Position numbers and translations under genes: made by a program. The notes under the pieces were generated by a model. That model worked only from the letters and a program-made list of their open reading frames with translations, was not told where the DNA came from and searched no databases. A stretch of DNA of 64,000 nucleotides from Galaxea fascicularis (taxonomy: Eukaryota > Cnidaria > Anthozoa > Scleractinia > Euphylliidae): positions 11,695,239 through 11,759,238 of the forward strand of contig OX419347.1 of NCBI GenBank assembly GCA_948470475.1, read 5' to 3'. Below, in pieces: positions 37,401-46,400 of the stretch. Numbering within the stretch: position 1 is the stretch's first letter; each line of letters begins with the position of its first letter.

Positions 37401-40400
37401 GCAAAATGTCTGGAGCGCGGCTAGGGACTGAAAAGAAAAAAAAAGTTTGGGGTCAGTGTATCACTCTTGTCCCTTCCCCACCCTTGCTGGCACCCGAGTC
37501 AACTCTCAATGACAATTACTTAAACATGTTCAACGGAGTCTAAGTTAGACCTTTTTTATCTGTTTGTAGGTCGATCATTTTAGGAAAATAAACGTGTTTT
37601 TAGTCTCTGTTATTTACTTTCTTATTTCTGTTTAAGTTAAAAGTCAACTAGACTAAAGATGACTTGGACGGTGGTTTTGTTAAACTCTGTGTAAAGGTCG
37701 CTTGAATGACCTGCCCAGCTTTTGTAATCTGGATCTACCTGTTCACCTTGTGAATAAAGATTAAAGGATCACTCACTGTCAAGGGAGTTCTTGTTATAAG
37801 TTTGTTCAAACTGTGTGCAAATCATTTCTTTCTTTCTTTCACACGAATGGTTCGTGTACCACACAAAGAGATAGATTTTAATTTTTTCTCGGTAGGAAAA
37901 TGCACTAAAATAGTCGTAAAATGTTTTTTACGACTATTTTGCCAAGACAGAATAACAAATATTGAGAAATTCAGCCGTTCTTTTTAAAGTTGCAATCCAT
38001 CACCCCCTCGTCATCTATGGTTATAAACAACAGTAAATTTATTCAATCCACATGATACGTTTTTCACAAGGAAACTGTAAACCTTGTTTAAAATGTTCCG
38101 CTAATGCGAACACATCTTTGGGTTTGTCCAAATTATTTGATAGTGTCCCTTTAAACATGAATCAGATAAAACAACAACAACAACAACAACTGGTAACTTA
38201 GAGTGAACCAGTGATTTCAAATTATTATTGTCTTTTTATATAAATCTCGATTCCAAAGCGGAAGTTATCGTGATATTTAAGAATAGACAGTAAAACAAAT
38301 TCGAAAGCAACGTCACTTACCATCCTCTAGAGTAGTTCCATTTACTGGGTCACTAACCGCACCCTTTCCGCCATCTGTCAAGGCCAAAACAGTTATCGTG
38401 TAAGTTGAAAACTTTTGAAGATTCCTCAAGTTTACAGTCGATTTTCTAGGCCCAATAAACTGTGTATACATCCTCCCGGAGACGTCCCTGTAGATCACGC
38501 GATAGCCTGTGAGAGCATCCTCGGTACTGGGTGTATAAACTGGGTCCCAGCTCACACTCAGGCAAGATGAACATGGACTGAAAACATTCACATTTTGTGG
38601 AGCGTCCAGACCTGCGGAGATAATGTAGATGCTCCAGACAGACCGACAGTTATGGTAGCGATCATAAAGTGGGACCCTTGAAGTGGTTTATGTTCATATT
38701 GTGATGGTCTTTTCACTTTCTCAAAACTGAAATAGGTGTTGATTAAATTACTGCTCAACATCTTGCACCAGTTTCCAATATGGTCAGAGTCGTGCGTATT
38801 CCAATCTTTTTGGTAACAAGCTCAGGAAACTGTCCTTTGTTATCAGTGTGTTGGTTAATGAAACAGGTACCCTGCTCACTCTTGCAGAATATGCCCTGAT
38901 TTCAGCCTACTCGACCTTCGGCCTGGTCAGCTAAGTACCAGGCGATATTCCACACAATTTCCCGAGATGATTGCCTGGGAAATAGTTCTAATATTGGTTA
39001 TTTTGAACTGATTCGACTTGCACTGTCTTTAAAAGAAACCAGATATTGAAGATATTGACTCATCAAGTGATCCTAAATAAGCTAAAACTGAATGATGATA
39101 AAACTGAGCTTGTCGTAATAAGTTCAAAACACCAATCAAGACCTGCAATTACGTCAATTAAAGAAGGAAATGAGACAATCAACCATGTGCCCACTGTGCG
39201 TAATTTTGGTACTCTGTTGGATCAAGCTTTATTCTATGATGATCAAATCAGCCAGTTGTGCAAATGCCTCCCAGTTCCATCTGAGGAACATTGGCAAGAT
39301 TAGGAAATGTTTGGACGAGGGTGCTACTGAAGCATTGGTCCATGCTTTTGTGCCGTCTTGATTAAATTTATTGCAACTCTCTTTTATTTGGCCTACCTAA
39401 ATGTTTGATTAACTGGCTTCAGTTAGTCCATGATACTGCGGCTGCTCGTCTTGTTACATGTACCCGAAAGTATGACCATATAACAAAAGTTCTTAAAAGG
39501 CTTCACTGGCTACCTGTTTCTCAACGTATTACTTTTAAGTTTCTATTATTGATTTACAAACCACTCAATGGTTTTGCTCCTAGTTGTTTATCGGCTCTGC
39601 TGAATCGACGTTGTTATGCCTGCACATTACGATCGTGTTCACAAGAGTGAACTTCTTACTGTTCCTAGATTGAGGACAGTCATGTATGGTGATAGAGCGT
39701 TCAACATTGCGGGTTCCAAACTTTGGAACGAATTACCTCTTTTACTAAGAAATGATTAAAGGGCTGATGTCTTCAAACGTCAGCTTAAGACATAGCTATT
39801 TAAACAAGCATACAATTGTTGAGCTTCATTTTTATTTTTATTGATAGTATAGTTCTATTGTAATGAAAAATATATTTTAGCTTTTATAGTTTGCTATATA
39901 ACACAATTCTCTTTTTTTGCTTCGATTGAGTTAATTAGTGTACAGCTGAGTTATAAAATATATTTTACTGTTTAATTTGTGTTAACTGATACTGTAATTA
40001 CTACAGTTGTAAATTAATAAAGCGCTATGAACAATTAACTCCTCACCATATTTTGTAGTAATATTATGGGTGGGACCAAGGACACCATTTCTAATCCAGC
40101 CCCTGACCTTTGTGAGCCCTGTCAGGCGCACACCATACGTGGTGTTCCTTTCGAGACCAGTTATGACTACGTTCAGAATTGATTGGTTAACTTGAATCAC
40201 ATGGTTACGAGGCGACTTGCGTGGCATCTGCCAGTAGATGACATAATACCCACGAAGGATGCCGTTGACGTGTTCCTGAGCAATTGGGTCCCAGACCACC
40301 TCGATAGCAGTGTTGTTGGCCGTAAGGGACAGTAGCTTTGGTGCAGCTGAGGGAACTTAAAGTTAAGAAGAAAGAAATGAACATAGTCGAATACCATTCA

Positions 40401-43400
40401 AAGCTCTCTACGAGGTACTTCTTTGTATAAACCGTACAGGTTCATGCCGATCCAAAGGGTGTGAATTCTACAATACTCATGTGAGTCGGATTTGAGAAAT
40501 GTTTGGTGACCAAATATTTTATACCATTTGGCCAGCTCATTTCATCATGATTTTATCTGGTATGACAACATTTGAATTCCAAACAGCTTAAAACATTTCT
40601 TTTGTTTGTTTTTTTTGGCCAGTTATAGCAAACATGTTTTGCGCACGCATGCATTCTGCACTGTCTCATCCGTTTGTGTCCATGGATACCACGTTTTGTG
40701 GCCTATAACTCCTTGCATTAGTTTGGATGTTTGATCTTTGTTTGATCAAACATGTTTTAATCGTCTGGCCAGAGCTTCAATTATCAACATGATTGATGAT
40801 GTTTGATTACCAAACATTTCCCGTTTAGCCAAGGGTTTCCCCTCCGCTGCTCTGGTTCAAAGGTCAACGAACACGTTCACTTGAAGAATTGACGGACAGG
40901 ATGCTCCTTTCAAGAAAGAAATCTATTGTTTTCACACCTGAAAGGGGGGGGGGGGGGTCACATTAGTCTCATGAGAGGCCTAAGCAAAATTATTTATTTC
41001 ATACAACACACAAACAACAAAGTATGGCGTGCCAGTAAATCAATCAGGACTCAAAAGCAGCCTTAATGTAACAAAGAACGGGAAAACTTGTTGGAGCAAA
41101 GACCAGTCTTTCATTTGTTGGGAAAGAGACGGAACGTTCTTTTGTCCCATCATGGAATGCGCTTAAAACGCAAACGCAAACGCAAGCGGCATATGGTTCT
41201 GAGTTACCTTGTTTAAGCCTCTTCATGCTGAGAGGACTGATCCAATTGTTATAGTACTTAGGACTCGTTACACCATGTGGTGCATAAGGCCCCAAACGAT
41301 CAACGAGTAACGAGTATTAATTCCAGGCTTGCAGCATGCAGGCTGCGAACAGTTATCTACATCTTCAGTGACAACGGAACAAAATAAAAACGTTTAGTTT
41401 ATAATTAGTAGGTATACACTCACCAAACTCGTCTGTCCACACTTGTATTGGTTCACTGGTAGGTCCTTCACCTTTGTTGGTGTGACCCAACACTGTTATC
41501 CAATAAGGTGTAAAGGGGTTCAAGCCACCTAGTTCTATGCCTAAGGCGAACACCGTTGTGCAGTACAACACACTGCTGCTAGTATCAGCTCTTTTGTAGC
41601 AGACTTTGTAACCAAGAACCAAGCCATTCCGATGGGGTTTGGGAATCTGGGCCCAAAACACCATGATGCTAACAGAGCTTGTGTTGTATGCTCTTACATT
41701 TTCTGGCGGAGCCGAGGGGGCTGAGGAAATTAAGGATGAATGTAAGCTGTGAAAAAGGTTTGCATGTATGACCTTCATTGCTTGCCTATGTTTAACAAGA
41801 AGAATGCCTTTGAAAGAGCTTTGATAATGAAAGTAAGGAATGAAAGCTAGGAAAGTTTTGTTGGTTTTGGATTCTTAATCGTATTAGTTTGGTTAATTAA
41901 TCCCAACAGGAGATGAAACACAAACCTTGAATTCCTGGATAAAATCTCCCAATAAAAATATGTGCTGAAATGAAAAATTAACTTTTCATGCACATCATTC
42001 TCAAGAATATGTGCGTTGAGGCCGTTTTATCGGAGTTTACTTTGTTTCATTCTCCCTGCCTCAGTAAACGGCGCCTCATTTTTCGTGCCATATTTAATTG
42101 TAATGAAAGAAAAAGACTTTTCTTGTCTCACTGAGAGAAGAAAATAAAAAAACGTCTTTTTATTCAGAAAAGAAAGAGAAGGATATGTTTGTACCTCCCT
42201 CAGCTGTCCACACACGCGTGTATTTTGTGAAAGCACCATAAGTCCCATTCCTGAATCCTTTCCGTATGCGAAAAAAATACTGTGTGTAGACTTGGAGATT
42301 GTTCAGTGTCACTGTATCTGTTGTGCCAGGAAGAAGCATGGATGATTCGTTGATGCCATTTTTCCATTGCAGCTCAAAAATGGTGTTTTTAGATGGAGAC
42401 TTGACTTCCCAAGTCAATTTGACGCTGGTCTCACCAGTTGTGTAACCCACAAGATAACCTGGTGGATTGAGGGCCACTGTGAAGATGAACAGATTGCAGG
42501 ACAGAATTTCTAGTTTTGGTGCTGTTAGCTATAAATTGCTGAGAAAAACAAGGAAGGGAGTGCTCTTATTGTTACTGTAAGGTAAAGTTCACCTCCGATC
42601 ACGTAGGAGAATTGTACCTGGTCAAAACGTATGGTGTTGTCATATTGTTACTGCAATTTCGACTGCATCTAAAACGTATCTGAAGTATGAAAGTGCTAAG
42701 CAAAACTGGAGATTGAAGCGGATCATAAACGCAGACCCTGGATACTCCATAAAGTGATTTGGTTAGAGTCATTTTCAATTCGGTGTCTTAAAACCAAAAC
42801 TAAGTCACTCTGACCAATCACATGCGATTGCGATTGGCTTTGTTTTGCTCCTCATTGGCTGGGTTATAGCGCAAGTTTTGTCAACCAATCACAGAGAGAA
42901 ATCAAGTAAAACAAAACTATAGCAAAATCGAATCACTTTCTACACTCAAAACCGCTCTATACACAAAGAGGCAAGAACTAACGAAAAACCCTTACGTCAC
43001 TAAACCTGCAATTAGACTCGACTCCAGTTAACAATGTGTATAATATTATTCGCATTTCTCATTATGCAAATTCAGCGGACGCTTTTCATACCCGCACGGT
43101 TATTTAGTTTACCAGTTGCATCTACATCGGCGTCACGTTCGAACAGAAACATCGTTTTACTCGTTAAGTTTGCTTGTGGGGGCCAACTCTTTCAAGGTTA
43201 CATAAATCGGCCCCAAGAAAAACAGAAGGCAAAATAATGAATGCCGTGAAGGGAGACTACAAATTAAAGATATTTAAAAATTGACAAGATTTCGACAGTC
43301 CAAGTAAACAGCGCTCAGATTTCGTAGCTTCGTAGCTTCAGATAAGATTAAAATAATTTAATTAAAGAAACAAGAATGCTAATAAGGTGATAAAAAGAAC

Positions 43401-46400
43401 GAATTAAATATGGTTAAAATTAAGAAAGGTTGAAACATATTGGAAAATTATATTTCGAATATTTTTGCTAATCTTTTCATGATGCATGAGCACCTAATAA
43501 TCACTCGTCATCCACAGGGGAGTGGTGTTGGGTCTCACCCTCCCCTCCCGCGAGTTATGAGGGAGTCCTGGCAAAAAGTACGGCAACGGCAACGAGCACG
43601 AGAACGCCATGAAACAACAGGTTTGATGAGCAAAAACAACTGATTTGCGATTTGCTTTGCACGCGCATTTTGCATTTTGGTACTTTCTTCGTCCTCTACA
43701 AAATAAAACAAAAAAGAAAACTAAACTAAGACAAAAAAACGAACAACAAAGCAACAAAGCGGGCGGTTACCCAGCCAAGGTAGAAAATTTTAACTCATAA
43801 GAAGAGGTCGAGAAAGGAGGCAAAACCCTGATAATAATTCGAGAAGACACAATGTCTGAAGATTTCCAAATATGAAAGAGAATTGTCGCATCTTCTACTT
43901 ACAAGTATTTAACTTGACATTAAGCTTCGATCTCCCGGTAACCGTGCGCTTGCTAAAGTAAGTGACCGCACATATTTAAAGATAACAAAGCTGAAAAGAA
44001 CGAAGCGCATTTAAGGTTAAAGAAGATTAGGGTGGATTGCATCAACGCACCTAAAGTATTCTAGCTTGTGATCGCGAATGGATCAAACAATCCGCTAGCA
44101 GTCCATTTTACCTCATATGACCCCTTAGTACTGTCCAGATTGTTTAAAGTTACCATAGTGACAAATATTGATTCTCGTATCACTACCGGCCAACAAGAGT
44201 CGGTGGTGATAGCAAACTTGGGTTAAAAATGGACTGAAACATTAATTTGAAAAACGATGCGTTGTTTAGAATGCATTATTTTTGAACAGGTTTTGGCCAG
44301 ATTATCCGTTAGCCCATACATGAAAAGAAACAAAAACGTAGAGGGAAAACATCCTTTCTTCAGAAAAATACAGCAACATGACCACAACGCAGGCTTGCAT
44401 GTGACTTGATAAAGGACTTCGGACTCGCCACAAGAATTCGAAACATGCAAAGTTCAGGACGCTGTTGAGATAAAACTGGACCGGACGAGCTAAACAGATG
44501 TCTTCTTGGCCTTTCAAATTAATCCCTCCTGGAGAAAGGATATGTTATAGCTACATAAATTCAATATAATGATCCAATGGCATATTTTATCAATTACAAC
44601 TGCCAATTTGTAAGCTAATAGCGCTTGCTGGCAGTAAATCAATGACGCTGCAGGTCAACCCTTCAGTTGCCTTTCCACGTTCACTTGTTTGATCAATCTT
44701 TACAGTGGTCTTTGGACAAATGTTTATGTTGTTGTATTTTCAGTGATCACCATCTATTTCTTGATCCGATGCGAGTTGGGCAACCGAAGTTTGATCGTAC
44801 ACGGTTTTTGCTGTGGTTTTCGCTCTGCTTTGCTAGCATACAGTTATTCATACACTGAATGCACTAGTGGAAATAGGTAAAACAAAACTAAAACGTTAAG
44901 AAAACAATAAAAAGCCTAAAACGACAACAAGAAAGCAGATGAACAAACAAAACAACAGACTCCGATTTCGAAAATGATGCTAACAGGATTTTCTTGACCG
45001 AATGGCAAAAACTGATTTCTACAGACACGAATCTGATGTAACTTGAGCTGTTTTTTTTGTCAGCGTGATAAAGGAAAACTAATGGGTTCAAAATTCTGCT
45101 GTTTAAGGACGGGCTGCCGTAAGACAAGGTAGAAAAATGGTTAACAGCTCGCCCGGATAAAAGCGATATTCAATAGCTTTTAAACAAATTGGGAATTAAT
45201 GTTATTCGAAAAGAAACATTTATTACATTAGCAGATTCTGAAGATGAGGTTTGGGTCGCTTCGCGTGATATGATCTTTCCCGTTTTTTTACCGTGCTGAC
45301 ACAGGCGATAAAGCAATTTTCAGTCTTGCGGCCTCAAACTTATTTTTCTGCAGATTTCTCCCAGAATTTTTCTTATCACCATGTACAAGGTGGACCAGAA
45401 GGTACCTTTAAAGGAACTTCAGACTCAAAGAAGGCGCCAAGAAATCTTCGTCCATTAATTCCGCTTAATCGGCTTATGCTGATCACGATTTAGTGGCACC
45501 GAGTTTAGTTCTTGTCCGCAGACATTATTTTAGTCAGAGTAAAATTTTGAACAGCATTGGACTTCCTGAACAAAGATCTGCAAATTATCACTGAGGAAGC
45601 TCATCTGAATCACCAAGCGTAAGCTAGCCGAGTGACCGGAAATTGATAACGGAACTTGGCCCTCAGCCAAATGAGTACTTCACACCCAAGAGTAAAAGTG
45701 AATAACTAAGCATAGGAAATACATTCTTGAAAAATTTCAGCATCAGCAATACTTGTCCTCCCGCGTTGTTTTAATTACCAGGTTACAGTATGTTGTTTTC
45801 TTCACGTGTATGGGTCTAAATGATAAAATTTACTTCTTTCTGCCTCATGTTACATTAAAGTTCAAACGTGTAGGACTTTAAAGAGTGAGCTCCACTGGTT
45901 TGTAACCAAGGTATCTTTTTAGCCGGTACGTATGACGATATAGCTGCAAACTGTTGAAGCTCAGACATTATTCTCTTTAATTGTAGCTAAGCTGTTTTTG
46001 CAGCCTCGGAGAAAGAGGTACTTAAATCCAGGCCACGGCCTTTTTAGTCTGAAACATAGATTTCGGAAATTTTTTCCACAAAAGGGTATAGCATTTTTGC
46101 AGCTTTAGTTTGTAATAAAAATTGTCTTGGGTATTTGAAATAGAGTTTCAGATTTGATACAGTTTGGCCTAGAAGTTTGAAGCACATTGCTACCCACACT
46201 ATGCTCTCCCCTTGCTCTGAGCTTATCTACCGTTAAGAACTTAGATATTAATTAGTTTTGTGCTCTTGAAAAAAAAACCGAATGCATCCTCACTTCCCGT
46301 GGCATAAAGCCGGGTTCCTCAAGAAATGTAGCATCAAGACCCCCATTCCTACTCCCTATCATCCCCTCCCTTCTAATAAATTATTGGGCCAATAAAGTCT

